Origin: Hirschia maritima DSM 19733
GTDB lineage: Bacteria; Pseudomonadota; Alphaproteobacteria; Caulobacterales; Hyphomonadaceae
Length of the DNA stretch: 64,000 nucleotides
NCBI RefSeq assembly: GCF_000378345.1
Contig: NZ_KB899544.1
Coordinates: 682,001-746,000, forward strand
Reading direction: 5' to 3'
Both the position numbers and the translations under genes were made by a program. The notes under the pieces were generated by a model. The model did not search any database, was not told the DNA's origin, and saw nothing but the letters and a program-made list of their open reading frames with translations. Below, piece by piece: positions 34,375-44,281 of this stretch (the first letter of the stretch is position 1; each line of letters starts with the position of its first letter).

Positions 34375-36954
34375 TTAAGTTGTAGCCTTTTTGGCAGCGG
34401 GCTTTTTCTTGGCGGCCGTTTTTTTCTTCGCAGGAGCTTTTTTCTTTTTAGCACCTTCTTTTGCGTTGATCAGCTCAATGGCTTTTTCCAGTGTAATTGT
34501 TTCTGGTGTAAAGTCCTTGGGCAGAGTCGCGTTTGTTTTTTGGTGTTTAACATAGGGGCCATAGCGACCATCAAATACGTTGATAGGTTCATCAGTATCA
34601 GGGTGCTTGCCCAACTCTTTAATTGGTTTGGCTGCACTTCCGCGACCGCCACCTTTCGCATTTTTCTCAGCAATCAAAGCAACAGCGCGGTTTAATCCAA
34701 CCTCAAACACTTCCATTGGATCCGGCAGGTTTGCATATGTTTTTAGGTGCTGAACATAAGGCCCATAGCGCCCGAAATTAGCGTACATCATTTCGCCATC
34801 TTCAGGATGTGGCCCGATCTCACGCGGTAGATTGATCAGCTTGATTGCCTGTTCCAATGTAAGTGTTTCAGCACTCCAGCCTTTCGGAATAGAGCCGCGC
34901 TTGGGTTTTTCTTTTCCTACTGGCTCTCCCAATTGAACATATGGACCAAAGCGACCTGTTCTTAAGCTGATGTCTTTTCCTGTCTCCGGGTCTTGCCCTA
35001 GGAGTTTTCCATCAGGAGAAACAGCGTCTTCTGCTTCGGTGCCATCCGTTGTGAAGGGGCGTGTATGACGACATTCTGGGTAGTTCGAGCATCCAATGAA
35101 AGCGCCGTTGCGGCCCAGCTTCATAGAAAGCTGACCTTCCTTACAAAGCGGACACAAACGCGGGTCTTCACCCGTTGGCTCGCCAGTTTTTTCGTCAATT
35201 TTGGGTGGGAAGATTTTCGGACCAAGCACATCGTTTAGAAGGTCGAGAACATTTGTAACTCTTAGTTCTGAAACTTCTTCGATTTTAGCTTTGAATTGCT
35301 TCCAAAACTCATCAAGGAAAGTCTTCCATGCAAGTTTGCCATCGGAAACAAGGTCGAGTTTTTCTTCTAATTCCGCCGTGAAATCATATTCCACATACTG
35401 ACGGAAATAGTTTTCAAGAAAGATCGTTACCAAGCGGCCTTTATCATCAGGAACGAAACGGTTTTTCTCCATAACCACGTAGTTGCGATCGCGCAGAGTG
35501 GATAGGGTGGACGCATAAGTTGATGGTCGACCAATGCCCAACTCTTCCATCTTTTTCACAAGTGATGCTTCTGTGAAACGTGGTGGTGGTTGTGTGAAGC
35601 TCTGGTTCGCATCAGCTTTTTTCAAATTGATCGCATCGCCAACATTCATCGCAGGAAGGCGTTTGTTATCATCTTCTGATTTGGCGTCATCTTTGCCTTC
35701 CTGATAAAGGGTAAGATAACCATCAAATTTAACAACCTGACCTGTTGCTCGGAGAACGGCATTACCGTCTTTAGATTTTAGATCAGCAGTTGTGCGTTCC
35801 AACTGAGCTGTTGCCATCTGTGAGGCGACAGCACGTTTCCAAACCAATTCGTAAAGTTTTTGAAGATCAGTATCTAATCTTAGATCAGAAGGGTGCTTCA
35901 TAAAGTCAGTCGGACGAACGGCCTCGTGCGCTTCTTGAGCATTTTTGGCTTTAGAAGAATAAACACGAGGTTTTTCCGGTACATATGGCGCGCCATGACG
36001 TTCTTTAATGGCGTCTCTAGCTGCATAGATAGCTTCTTGGGCCATTTCTACACCATCAGTACGCATATAAGTAATGAGACCCGCTTCATATAGTTTTTGC
36101 GCTGCTCCCATCGTGCGTGAAGCATTAAAACCAAGCTTACGAGAAGCTTCTTGCTGAAGCGTAGATGTCGTGAATGGTGGAGGTGGGTTTGATTTAACTG
36201 GCTTAGCTTCTACGGATTTAACCGTGTAGCCTCCCACGCGGACAACTTCCAAAGCTTTGTCTGCTTCTTCCTTGTTTGGAAGGGAGAATTTCTGAACCTT
36301 TTTGCCGTTCAATTCATAAAGGCGAGATTCAAATTCAGCATTTGAAACCGAGTCCATTAGACCTTTTACTGTCCAATATTCTTCAGGCTTAAATGCTTCA
36401 ATCTCCATTTCGCGTTCGCAAATCAAACGCAATGCAACAGATTGCACGCGGCCAGCAGAACGAGAACCGGGGAGCTTGCGCCACAAGACCGGTGAGAGGT
36501 TGAACCCTACAAGGTAGTCGAGTGCACGGCGTGCGAGATATGCATCGACTAGCTCTTGGTCCAGAGCACGAGGTTGATCCATCGCTTCGAGGATAGATTT
36601 TTTTGTGATCGCATTGAACACTACGCGTTCAACGGATTTGTCTTTCATCAAGCCGCGTTTACGCGAAAGTACATCCAGAACGTGCCATGAAATTGCTTCT
36701 CCCTCTCTATCAGGGTCGGTGGCGAGTATCAGGCCATCGGCTCCTTTTAGAGCGTCAGCAATATCTTTGACGCGTTTGTTTGATTTAGTGTCGCCTTCCC
36801 ATTTCATCGCAAATTCATTGTCGGGATCGACTGAACCATCCTTAGAAGGTAAATCTCGAATATGCCCGTATGAGGCGAGAACGATGTAGTCCTTACCCAG
36901 ATATTTGTTGATGGTTTTGGCTTTGGCCGGGGACTCGACGACGACGACTTGCAT
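34375..36954 (-). CDS. topA: DNA topoisomerase I
   Basis: Starting at the ATG at 36954 (MQVVVVESPAKAKTINKYLG), 859 residues. Toprim domain with DPDREGEAISWH, the catalytic tyrosine in GLITYMRTDG (about residue 296), a C4 zinc finger (CPLCKEG ... GCSNYPEC), C-terminal repeats of the alphaproteobacterial type (GRFGPYVQLG, GRYGPYVQH, GRYGPYVKH), and a Lys/Ala-rich tail. The enzyme relaxes negative supercoils. It follows dprA in the same direction. Confidence 0.97.
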   Translation of the reverse strand: MQVVVVESPAKAKTINKYLGKDYIVLASYGHIRDLPSKDGSVDPDNEFAMKWEGDTKSNKRVKDIADALKGADGLILATDPDREGEAISWHVLDVLSRKRGLMKDKSVERVVFNAITKKSILEAMDQPRALDQELVDAYLARRALDYLVGFNLSPVLWRKLPGSRSAGRVQSVALRLICEREMEIEAFKPEEYWTVKGLMDSVSNAEFESRLYELNGKKVQKFSLPNKEEADKALEVVRVGGYTVKSVEAKPVKSNPPPPFTTSTLQQEASRKLGFNASRTMGAAQKLYEAGLITYMRTDGVEMAQEAIYAARDAIKERHGAPYVPEKPRVYSSKAKNAQEAHEAVRPTDFMKHPSDLRLDTDLQKLYELVWKRAVASQMATAQLERTTADLKSKDGNAVLRATGQVVKFDGYLTLYQEGKDDAKSEDDNKRLPAMNVGDAINLKKADANQSFTQPPPRFTEASLVKKMEELGIGRPSTYASTLSTLRDRNYVVMEKNRFVPDDKGRLVTIFLENYFRQYVEYDFTAELEEKLDLVSDGKLAWKTFLDEFWKQFKAKIEEVSELRVTNVLDLLNDVLGPKIFPPKIDEKTGEPTGEDPRLCPLCKEGQLSMKLGRNGAFIGCSNYPECRHTRPFTTDGTEAEDAVSPDGKLLGQDPETGKDISLRTGRFGPYVQLGEPVGKEKPKRGSIPKGWSAETLTLEQAIKLINLPREIGPHPEDGEMMYANFGRYGPYVQHLKTYANLPDPMEVFEVGLNRAVALIAEKNAKGGGRGSAAKPIKELGKHPDTDEPINVFDGRYGPYVKHQKTNATLPKDFTPETITLEKAIELINAKEGAKKKKAPAKKKTAAKKKPAAKKATT

Positions 36955-37137
36955 AAAATAATTTCTCCCGGCGAAAAGCAGATAGGGGGTGATATATATG
37001 AAATCCACCCCGAAGTATTGAGGGCGGGAAATTGGTGGAGTGTAGCAAGAAAGTCAATTAATCAATTAGTGACATTTTGCAGCAAACCGCAAAAAAATCG
37101 CTTGGAACGCGAATTTTGGAATGTTTTTTATTGTGGA

Positions 37138-38259
37138 TTAGTCAATTATTCTGCTTGCAAACCCGCCAGCATGTGTTTCTGCAAAACCATCTAGTTCCAA
37201 TTCAGTAAGCGCTGCTTGAACTTCTCTAAGTGGTGCACCAACAATACGCATTATCTCTTCTATATGGGTCGGTGTCGGTGAAAGTGCAATTTTTAGCGAT
37301 TCGATTAGATTAGAGGAGATTTCAGGAATTTCTTGAGCTGAATAGGGCTCTGTAGATGGTTCTAATAGCATGGGTGGCGAGGAGTTTTCTAATGCAGCAA
37401 TGACATCATCTGCATTTTCAACAAGCCATGCACCTTGTCTGATGAGATTATTTGATCCGCGAGTGCGTTCATCAAGTGGGGAGCCTGGGATGGCCAAGAC
37501 TTCTCTACCTTGTTCAAGGGCAACTCTTGCTGAAATCAGAGAACCAGACCGAGTTGCTGCTTCGGCAACTAGGACCGCCATAGAGAGACCTGTAATGATG
37601 CGATTTCTTTTGGGGAAGTCTCTTGCTGTTGCGGTGTAGCCAATTGGCATTTCGCTGACAATTGCGCCGCGGTCCAATACTGCGTTGTATAATTTAGCGT
37701 GTTCTGGTGGATATATTGCGTCAACGCCGCCAGCTAAAACACCAATAGTATATCCATGCTGGAGAGCTGCTGCATGAGCTTCGCCATCAATGCCACGCGC
37801 CATACCCGAAACGATAGTGTATCCAGCATTTGATAAATCACTTGAAATATCGCGTGTGAGTTTTCTACCCGCGGCAGATGCGTTTCTTGAGCCCACAATT
37901 GCAATGCCGGGTTTTAGAAAAGCTTCGTGTTTTCCGCGAACGCAAATCATAGGTGGCGGTGGATTTAATGCGCTTAATGGGAGGGGGTAGTCCTCTTCAT
38001 CGTGTGCGATGAAACGGGCTCCCATTTTCTCTCCCTTTTCCATTTCTTTGTGAATGGAAGATATAGGTGGGACTTTGAAATTCCGGCTTTTCCCAGCTTT
38101 TGTTGCGAGATTTGGTAGTGCTTCCAAAATTGCATCAATATCGCCTTTAAAACGCGCCATAAGCTGGGCGTATGTCATCGGTCCGATATTAGATGTACGA
38201 AGTAGTTGAAGGCGTTTTGCGCGCGCTTCATTATTAAGTTGCGTATATTGTTTTTCCAT
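37138..38259 (-). CDS. dprA: DNA-processing protein DprA
   Basis: 373 residues. The Rossmann-like fold has GSRNASAAG and the nucleotide-type motif SGMARGIDGEAH; the C terminus (about residues 305-370) is a winged helix of the DprA_WH type (TPTHIEEIMRIVGAPLREVQAAL). DprA loads RecA on incoming single-stranded DNA during transformation. It lies between plsY and topA, as in many alphaproteobacteria. Confidence 0.95.
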   Translation of the reverse strand: MEKQYTQLNNEARAKRLQLLRTSNIGPMTYAQLMARFKGDIDAILEALPNLATKAGKSRNFKVPPISSIHKEMEKGEKMGARFIAHDEEDYPLPLSALNPPPPMICVRGKHEAFLKPGIAIVGSRNASAAGRKLTRDISSDLSNAGYTIVSGMARGIDGEAHAAALQHGYTIGVLAGGVDAIYPPEHAKLYNAVLDRGAIVSEMPIGYTATARDFPKRNRIITGLSMAVLVAEAATRSGSLISARVALEQGREVLAIPGSPLDERTRGSNNLIRQGAWLVENADDVIAALENSSPPMLLEPSTEPYSAQEIPEISSNLIESLKIALSPTPTHIEEIMRIVGAPLREVQAALTELELDGFAETHAGGFASRIID

Positions 38260-38280
38260 CAGTCCCCCAACTGAATTGAA

Positions 38281-38907
38281 TTATTCGGCAGATTTCTTTT
38301 TCTGGCCGATCTTCTCTTCTGTTCCAGCTATTAGGCGTTTGATGTTTTCACGGTGCCTGTAGAATAAAAGTATTGATAAAGCGGCTGTCACACAAACAGC
38401 AAAAATATCTCCAATCAACCACCAAGTGAATACTGGTAATAGTGCAGCTGTAACCAATGCAGCCAAAGAAGAATAACGAAATGCAACTGCAATGGATAGC
38501 CAGCTAATGGCAAAAGCAATTCCTACTTGCCACATAATCCCGAACAACATTCCGATGAAGGTCGCAACTCCTTTACCGCCTTTGAATTTTAGCCATACAG
38601 GGTAGCAATGCCCCACAAAAGCTGCAGCTCCGGCCAAGAGGCCCGAATGAAAATTGAAGACAAGGCTAAAGATTGCAGCGGCTATTCCTGCTTTCCCAGC
38701 ATCTAGCAATAAAGTGGCCAATGCGAGATCTTTGCGACCTGTCCGCAAGACGTTGGTCGCACCAATATTCCCTGAACCAATGCTGCGAATGTCACCCAAA
38801 CCTGCCGCTCTTGTGATTACCAACCCAAATGGAATGGAACCAAATAAATAGCCACCTAATATTGCTAGGGCATAAGTTAAGGCAATGGGCAGTTCTAGCA
38901 TATTCAT
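38281..38907 (-). CDS. plsY: Acyl-phosphate:glycerol-3-phosphate acyltransferase PlsY
   Basis: 208 residues with about five membrane segments and the three PlsY motifs: GSIPFG, IGSGNIGATNVLR, and KGGKGVATF. PlsY makes lysophosphatidate from acyl-phosphate at the inner membrane. It is 21 bases upstream of dprA on the same strand. Confidence 0.96.
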   Translation of the reverse strand: MNMLELPIALTYALAILGGYLFGSIPFGLVITRAAGLGDIRSIGSGNIGATNVLRTGRKDLALATLLLDAGKAGIAAAIFSLVFNFHSGLLAGAAAFVGHCYPVWLKFKGGKGVATFIGMLFGIMWQVGIAFAISWLSIAVAFRYSSLAALVTAALLPVFTWWLIGDIFAVCVTAALSILLFYRHRENIKRLIAGTEEKIGQKKKSAE

Positions 38908-39009
38908 TCCAACTTGTTGCGTTGATATTTAAATCAACAAAATAGCTTTACCTACTCACTTCATCGGATGCAATAGAATGAAATTTACAGAGTTTCCACA
39001 ACGGGATAA

Positions 39010-39819
39010 TTATTGAGGGGGGCCTTGCTGATTATTACGCGTGGGTTTGTTTTTATCGCCGATACATGAGATCAACATCTCAATAAACTCATCAGGGCGT
39101 TCTCGGTATATGGTGTGGTGGCCAGGAAGAGTGCGTATGGTCCAGCCACGTTGTTCAGCGCGGTGCCACGATGCGTCTGCTGCTCGCGCCTCTTTGGTCA
39201 TGCCTTCTGGAATGAAGGCAACAAAAGAAACACTCAATTTCTTAGCATTAGGGTTTTTGTAAGAAACTGGCGAAGTATAAGTTTTGTGTGGGTGGGGTAC
39301 GTCTTTGGGATAGTGGCCTTCTGGATTTAACCAGTTGAATAAGATCTGATGATCTCTAATTTCCAAACTCTGCATCCAGTCAAAATTCAAGTCCAGTACA
39401 CTCATGCCATCTTCAAGAACCATCGCGTCCAGGAAAATGACATGTTTGATACGTTCGGGAATACGATCCATGACTCCAGTGATGACAGCGCCGCCATAGC
39501 TGTGCCCCGCTAAGATTACATTGTCCAATTCTTCAAAGATGATTGTGTTTACAATATCTTCCACGTGAGTGTTTAGATCTATGTATTCAGCGGGCAAGTG
39601 CATGCGTTCTCCTAATCCACTGAGAGTAGGCCGATAGACCGTGTGACCTTTGGCTTCCAGTTTACCAGCAACAGTTTTCCAATCCCATCCGCCACCAGTG
39701 GAACCGTGAACTATGACAAATGTTTCCGATTTGCCCGTCTGAGTAGGCTCTTCACTGTGCATAGAAAGGGGGAATAGCATGCCAAGGCTGCATAGAAGAC
39801 TTGCTATCAAATGTTTCAA
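39010..39819 (-). CDS. Exported alpha/beta hydrolase
   Basis: 269 residues with a signal peptide. The start codon is TTG at 39819, just after the strong AAGGAGGAAAG; no ATG fits. The alpha/beta-hydrolase core has oxyanion-type VIVHGSTGGGWDW, the nucleophile elbow GHSYGGAV (Ser at about residue 108), and a C-terminal H in PGHHTIYRERPDEF. It resembles the salicylate-esterase/MenH-like group. Substrate unknown. In Caulobacter relatives this position is usually held by pyrBC. Confidence 0.82.
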   Translation of the reverse strand: MKHLIASLLCSLGMLFPLSMHSEEPTQTGKSETFVIVHGSTGGGWDWKTVAGKLEAKGHTVYRPTLSGLGERMHLPAEYIDLNTHVEDIVNTIIFEELDNVILAGHSYGGAVITGVMDRIPERIKHVIFLDAMVLEDGMSVLDLNFDWMQSLEIRDHQILFNWLNPEGHYPKDVPHPHKTYTSPVSYKNPNAKKLSVSFVAFIPEGMTKEARAADASWHRAEQRGWTIRTLPGHHTIYRERPDEFIEMLISCIGDKNKPTRNNQQGPPQ

Positions 39820-39892
39820 TTCTTTCCTCCTTAATTTGTGATTGGAGGAAAGTTACGAGGTTACTTCGATTTAGTACAGACCATTAGAAAAA

Positions 39893-40348
39893 CTAACCAG
39901 CCGCCAGTCGATCAATTGCACCTTGCAAAATGTATGACGCAGCCATTTTATCAACGACTTCAGCTCTTTTAGCGCGACTAGTGTCAGCTTCCAATAGAGT
40001 TCGTTCTACGGCGGCGGTTGATAGTCGTTCATCCCAAAAAGCGATTGGGACATCTCTTTTTTCAAGAATGTTCCGCGATAAGGCTTTTACGGCTTGCACG
40101 CGCGGTCCGTGGCTTCCATCCATATTGACCGGTAATCCCATGACCAAGCCAACACAGGATCGCTCATCATAAAGTTCAAACAGACGGACTAGAGAAGGCG
40201 CAAGTTTTTTGCCTCTCTTTATCGTTTCAAGCGGGCTAGCAATGGTGCGTGTCGTATCTGCGGCAGCTACACCTATTGTTTTTGTGCCAGGGTCCAGCCC
40301 CAATAGGGGGCCAAATGGTGGAAGTTCATTTAGTTCAACAATTGCCAT
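39893..40348 (-). CDS. ruvX: RuvX/YqgF, pre-16S rRNA nuclease (Holliday-junction resolvase fold)
   Basis: 151 residues with the RNase H-like signature LGLDPGTKTIGVAAAD at the N terminus, VMGLPVNMDGSHGP, and WDERLSTAAVERTLLE with the acidic catalytic residues. YqgF processes the 5' end of 16S rRNA. Transcribed on the minus strand, downstream of a small lipoprotein gene. Confidence 0.95.
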   Translation of the reverse strand: MAIVELNELPPFGPLLGLDPGTKTIGVAAADTTRTIASPLETIKRGKKLAPSLVRLFELYDERSCVGLVMGLPVNMDGSHGPRVQAVKALSRNILEKRDVPIAFWDERLSTAAVERTLLEADTSRAKRAEVVDKMAASYILQGAIDRLAAG

Positions 40349-40393
40349 CTGGTAGGTGTAAATGCTGAATGTTGAAATTCAAAGAGAAAACTC

Positions 40394-40852
40394 TTACTGG
40401 GTTTGCTCTTTTTCTGAGCTTTCTAATTCAGCTGATGTCAGCGCGTCTATGTCATATTCATATATGTTGGTAATAAAGCACTTCATTGGAACTCTATCAC
40501 TCGTGGATGGTCCAAACACGCTTTCAAATGCAACGAGTTTATCACCGCGTGCAATACAGCTAGAATGTTGATCAAAGGCGATAGACTGAGCATGTTTAAG
40601 GTTGAAACATCCACCAGATACTTTGAGTAAATGGCGTTTATTCACTCCTGTACTAACAACTACTGTATTGCGCGTTGTCTCTCCAAAGCCGTTGATGCCG
40701 TTGCCACGACATACACGTTTAACTTCTTCCCCAATTCGCGGGTCTTCCAGACTAAATTCGGTGAACTTTGTCGTACTGTCATCGTTCGTCGCACAAGCGA
40801 CTAGGGCAGCAGAAGCCAGAAATACTGGAATCAGTTTTGAGTATTTTTTCAT
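40394..40852 (-). CDS. DUF6491-like lipoprotein
   Basis: The ATG at 40852 gives 152 residues with a lipoprotein signal (lipobox LVAC). The region around residue 75-100 (LKVSGGCFNLKHAQSIAFD, with a later SSCIARGDKLVAF) resembles DUF6491 proteins, which share a C...C pattern that may be disulfide-bonded. It would sit in the periplasmic face of a membrane. Function unknown; family call is moderate. Confidence 0.6.
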   Translation of the reverse strand: MKKYSKLIPVFLASAALVACATNDDSTTKFTEFSLEDPRIGEEVKRVCRGNGINGFGETTRNTVVVSTGVNKRHLLKVSGGCFNLKHAQSIAFDQHSSCIARGDKLVAFESVFGPSTSDRVPMKCFITNIYEYDIDALTSAELESSEKEQTQ

Positions 40853-41037
40853 GGCTCTAATCTCCTTGGGCTTTTGAATAAAAAGCATGAAGTCGTTGTA
40901 CAAATAACGTCTCATTTTGCCCATTGGGTGTCAAATCAACAATGAATCGGAAGAAGAATGAACTATATACTTGATCCGAGCCTCTTCTGGTCGTACCTCT
41001 CGCAACTGGTAATCAAAGTTAAAGAGGCAAGATTGGG

Positions 41038-41325
41038 ATGAGCGTCACCCCGGATGATGTGCGTAAAGTTGCACGTCTTTCTCGTATCAAGATTTCAGAT
41101 GAGCGTGTTGAGCCTATGGCCCAAGAGCTAAATGGCATCCTGAATTGGATCGAACAGCTCAATGAAGTAGATGTAGAAGGCGTAGAGCCAATGACATCTG
41201 TTGTTGAAATGAGCTTACCAATGAGAAAAGATGAAATCACGGACGGAAATCGGTCCGATGAAGTTTTGGCTAACGCGCCCAATTCTGCTGATGGTTTCTT
41301 TGTCGTTCCGAAGGTTGTGGAATAG
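41038..41325 (+). CDS. gatC: Asp-tRNA(Asn)/Glu-tRNA(Gln) amidotransferase subunit GatC
   Basis: 95 residues, MSVTPDDVRKVARLSRI at the start and a C-terminal LANAPNSADGFFVVPKVVE, the canonical GatC ends. GatC stabilises GatA-GatB. It is five bases upstream of a GNAT gene and then gatA. Confidence 0.97.
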   Translation: MSVTPDDVRKVARLSRIKISDERVEPMAQELNGILNWIEQLNEVDVEGVEPMTSVVEMSLPMRKDEITDGNRSDEVLANAPNSADGFFVVPKVVE

Positions 41326-41330
41326 GCAAA

Positions 41331-41825
41331 ATGCGTGAAGAAATCGTCCTATACGAAGCAGATCCGACATCAAAAGATGGACGGGAGCTGATAGCTGAGT
41401 TGGATGATTATCTTCTAACAATATATCCTGAGAGTGTTTGCTATCGTACGCCACCTGAAGACATCAAAAAAGACGGTGTGTTTTATATAGCGAAACTAGA
41501 TAATGAAGCAGTGGGATGCGGAGGATTGAAAGAAAACGATACTGGTGGGATTGAACTCAAACGAATGTTTGTTAGGCCTGGATTCCGCGGAAAAGGTATT
41601 GCTTCTAAGCTTCTCAACAGACTTGAGCATCTTTCAATTGAGCAGGGATATAAATCGATATTTTTAGAGACAGGACCTCCGCAAATTGAAGCAGTAAGAC
41701 TCTATTTAAAGTCTGGATATTTCAAACGCGGCCCTTTTGGGGGATATAAAGATCATCCCCTGAGTATTTTTATGGAAAAACGGTTCGATAACGAGCCGTA
41801 TCAATCTAACGGGAGCGCTTCGTGA
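41331..41825 (+). CDS. GNAT-family N-acetyltransferase inserted between gatC and gatA
   Basis: 164 residues with the GNAT acetyl-CoA motif [25 protein letters not shown] (R-G-x-G-I-A at about residues 87-92) and GCGGLKE before it. The segment [21 protein letters not shown] is motif B. The stop codon overlaps the gatA GTG start, so it is translationally coupled to the amidotransferase genes. Its substrate is unknown. Confidence 0.88.
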   Translation: MREEIVLYEADPTSKDGRELIAELDDYLLTIYPESVCYRTPPEDIKKDGVFYIAKLDNEAVGCGGLKENDTGGIELKRMFVRPGFRGKGIASKLLNRLEHLSIEQGYKSIFLETGPPQIEAVRLYLKSGYFKRGPFGGYKDHPLSIFMEKRFDNEPYQSNGSAS

Positions 41826-43300
41826 GCGATCTTACTAAACTAACACTGACTGATGCTGTTAAAGGTCTTAAAGCCAAAGAGTTTTCTTCTCGGGAAATAA
41901 CTCAAGCGCATTTGGATGTGATTGAAAAAGCCAATCCAGCTTTGAACGCTTTTACTGAGGTGACTTCTGAGCATGCATTGGGAATGGCTGATGCGGCAGA
42001 TACAAAATTGGCAAAAGGTGAAGGTGGTTTGTTAGCGGGAGCGCCATTGGGCGTGAAGGAGCTTTTCTGTACAAAAGGTGTTCGTACGACCGCTTGTTCT
42101 GACATTCTATCGAACTTTGTACCGACCTATGAATCAACAGTGACGCAAAATCTCTGGAATGAGGATGCTGTTATGTTGGGAAAACTCAACATGGATCAGT
42201 TTGCCATGGGGTCTTCCAATGAAACATCTTGTTTTGGGAATGTAATTAATCCGTGGCGTCGTGAAGGTGAAGATACTCAACTAGCGCCTGGTGGATCGTC
42301 TGGTGGATCCGCAGCTTCTGTCGCGGCAGATTTGTGTTTGGCAGCAACAGCTTCCGATACTGGTGGGTCCATTCGTCAGCCAGCTGCTTTTACTGGAACT
42401 GTCGGCATTAAGCCAACATATGGACGCGCCAGCCGCTATGGTATGGTGGCGTTCGCAAGTTCACTTGATCAAGCAGGGCCTATTACAAAATCTGTTGAAG
42501 ATGCCGCTTTGATGTTGGAAATTATGTGTTCAGCTGATGAGAAAGATTCAACTTCGCTCAAAATTGAAACACCCAAATGGACAGATTCACTTTCAAATGG
42601 TGTGAAAGGGATGAAGATCGGTATTCCAAAAGAATATCGCGTAGATGGAATGTCCGATGAGATCGAAGGTTTGTGGCAACAGGGTATTGAGTGGTTAAAA
42701 GCTGCTGGTGCTGAGATTGTTGATGTTTCATTACCCCACACAAAATATGCATTGCCAGCTTATTACATCGTTGCGCCAGCAGAAGCGTCTTCCAACTTAG
42801 CGCGTTATGATGGCATGCGTTATGGGGTTCGACAGGAAGGCGACAGTCTGGACGATGTGTATTCAACCACTCGTGCTGAAGGATTTGGTGACGAAGTTAA
42901 GCGTCGTCTGATGATTGGTGCATATGTGCTGTCCGCGGGTTACTATGATGCATATTACTTAAAGGCTCAGAAAGTTCGCCAACGTATTCTTATGGATTTT
43001 GAAGAAGCATATAAAGAGTGTGACGCGCTTCTAACACCGACCTGTCCATCAGCTGCATTTGGTTTGGGTGAAAAGTCTGCTGATCCAGTAGAGATGTATT
43101 TGAATGACATTTTTACCGTGACAGCGAACCTTGCTGGTCTGCCAGCAATGAGTTTACCAGTAAGCTTGGATAAGCAGGGGCTTCCTCTTTCTCTGCAGGT
43201 AATCGGTAAAGCGCTTGATGAAGATACGTGTTTCCGCGTGTCTAAGGTGATTGAAGACGCAGCTGAGTTTGATGCCAAAGCATCAAACTGGTGGAGCTAA
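41822..43300 (+). CDS. gatA: Asp-tRNA(Asn)/Glu-tRNA(Gln) amidotransferase subunit GatA
   Basis: 492 residues of the amidase signature family. The Ser-cis-Ser-Lys triad is visible: Lys in [11 protein letters not shown] (about 79), Ser in [11 protein letters not shown] (about 158) and Ser in [12 protein letters not shown] (about 182). It releases ammonia from glutamine for misacylated tRNA. The start is GTG at 41822, overlapping the preceding GNAT stop. A terminator follows, so gatB, some 2 kb away, must have its own promoter. Confidence 0.97.
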   Translation: MSDLTKLTLTDAVKGLKAKEFSSREITQAHLDVIEKANPALNAFTEVTSEHALGMADAADTKLAKGEGGLLAGAPLGVKELFCTKGVRTTACSDILSNFVPTYESTVTQNLWNEDAVMLGKLNMDQFAMGSSNETSCFGNVINPWRREGEDTQLAPGGSSGGSAASVAADLCLAATASDTGGSIRQPAAFTGTVGIKPTYGRASRYGMVAFASSLDQAGPITKSVEDAALMLEIMCSADEKDSTSLKIETPKWTDSLSNGVKGMKIGIPKEYRVDGMSDEIEGLWQQGIEWLKAAGAEIVDVSLPHTKYALPAYYIVAPAEASSNLARYDGMRYGVRQEGDSLDDVYSTTRAEGFGDEVKRRLMIGAYVLSAGYYDAYYLKAQKVRQRILMDFEEAYKECDALLTPTCPSAAFGLGEKSADPVEMYLNDIFTVTANLAGLPAMSLPVSLDKQGLPLSLQVIGKALDEDTCFRVSKVIEDAAEFDAKASNWWS

Positions 43301-43356
43301 CAAATGTTAGTCTTTTGACTTAGATCAAAAGAACCAAATTTATAGAATTATCTTTT

Positions 43357-43388
43357 AGGCAGTGCATTACATATGCGCTGCCTTTTTG
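43357..43388 (+). terminator. Terminator of the gatC-GNAT-gatA operon
   Basis: AGGCAG-T-GCA pairs with TGC-G-CTGCCT (inner T-G pair) and is followed by a T-run, 57 bases after the gatA stop. Confidence 0.75.
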
Positions 43389-43666
43389 GTTTGACGCCCA
43401 ATTAAAAAAAACAACTGGTTTCAATGAAATTGAAGGTGGATGCATCTGCCCAGAACTCGTCAGTGTATTTTTTTGTTAAAAATTAGTAATTTTGTGTTGA
43501 GCTTTTGCAAATAACCTGTTCATCTAGGCGTGAAGACTCTTTTGGGGAATTGTCTTTCAAACTGAAAATGAACTGAAAGAAACTATGTCATTTTCTGTAC
43601 TTAAGGTTAATCTGTGAATTCCACAGGTTATTCGTGTGGCGTAAGTAGAGTTTGGGAGAGTACAAA
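43389..43666. other. AT-rich intergenic stretch
   Basis: Nearly 280 bases with no gene I can support, rich in A and T. It should hold the promoter of the small protein gene at 43667. Confidence 0.5.
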
Positions 43667-43987
43667 GTGTTGTTTGCCTCTATATCGGCATTGTCGCTTA
43701 CTTTGGGCGTATTGGTAAGTGATCTTGAACAAGGCGGAAATCAACGTGCGAATGCACTTCAGCTAGTGAACACAGAGATTTCGGGAATGATGGATCCGGC
43801 TCAGGCAGGTCCGAAAAATGCCCCTCCAGTTTGGTATGATTGTGTCGCGCAAGTGTATGAGAGCGGGGTGCTAGAGCGTAAATTAAAGCGCATGGCTCGC
43901 GATGATGCGTTGGTGGACATTGAAGTTGGCGGCATTGTTCGTCGTACAATCAACGATCTCTGCGCTGACGAATTGTTCGAAAATTAA
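43667..43987 (+). CDS. Small exported protein of unknown function
   Basis: I place the start at GTG 43667, seven bases after GGGAGAG; a TTG at 43652 is the alternative. The product is about 106 residues with a hydrophobic N terminus (LFASISALSLTLGVLV) that could be a signal peptide or anchor. The rest is hydrophilic, with the conserved-looking VWYDCVAQVYESGVLERKLKRMARDDALVD segment split between helix-forming residues, and two Cys that might form a disulfide. I recognise no family. A good terminator follows. Confidence 0.55.
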   Translation: MLFASISALSLTLGVLVSDLEQGGNQRANALQLVNTEISGMMDPAQAGPKNAPPVWYDCVAQVYESGVLERKLKRMARDDALVDIEVGGIVRRTINDLCADELFEN

Positions 43988-44019
43988 TTTATCAGATAAT
44001 TATGTGCTCCATTCTGTAA

Positions 44020-44052
44020 GTCGCTCAATTAGTTGAGCGACTAAAGGTTTTT
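44020..44052 (+). terminator. Terminator of the small exported protein gene
   Basis: GTCGCTCAA (44020-44028) pairs perfectly with TTGAGCGAC (44033-44041) across a TTAG loop, then a T-rich tail, 33 bases after the stop. Confidence 0.8.
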
Positions 44053-44281
44053 GCACCTGAATTTTCAAATTGTATATTCGTGGTATATACAAATGTTGCG
44101 TTTGAGTGGATTTGTGACTACACTGAATGTATATTGTTCTGATTGTAGGGCTTTTCAGCCAAACAATATCAGGCTTTAAAAGAGGCAATGTTCGCTGCGG
44201 CATTGGGATTGGTTCGTCGTAAGTTGTGAAATTGATCGCGGCTTATTGAGAAGCAAAACAAAAATTGAGGAGTGAGTATAA

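Noticed and set aside
44000-44203. A minus-strand open frame in the gap before the aldo/keto reductase
   Set aside because: It overlaps a clear intrinsic terminator and has no start signal or family features.
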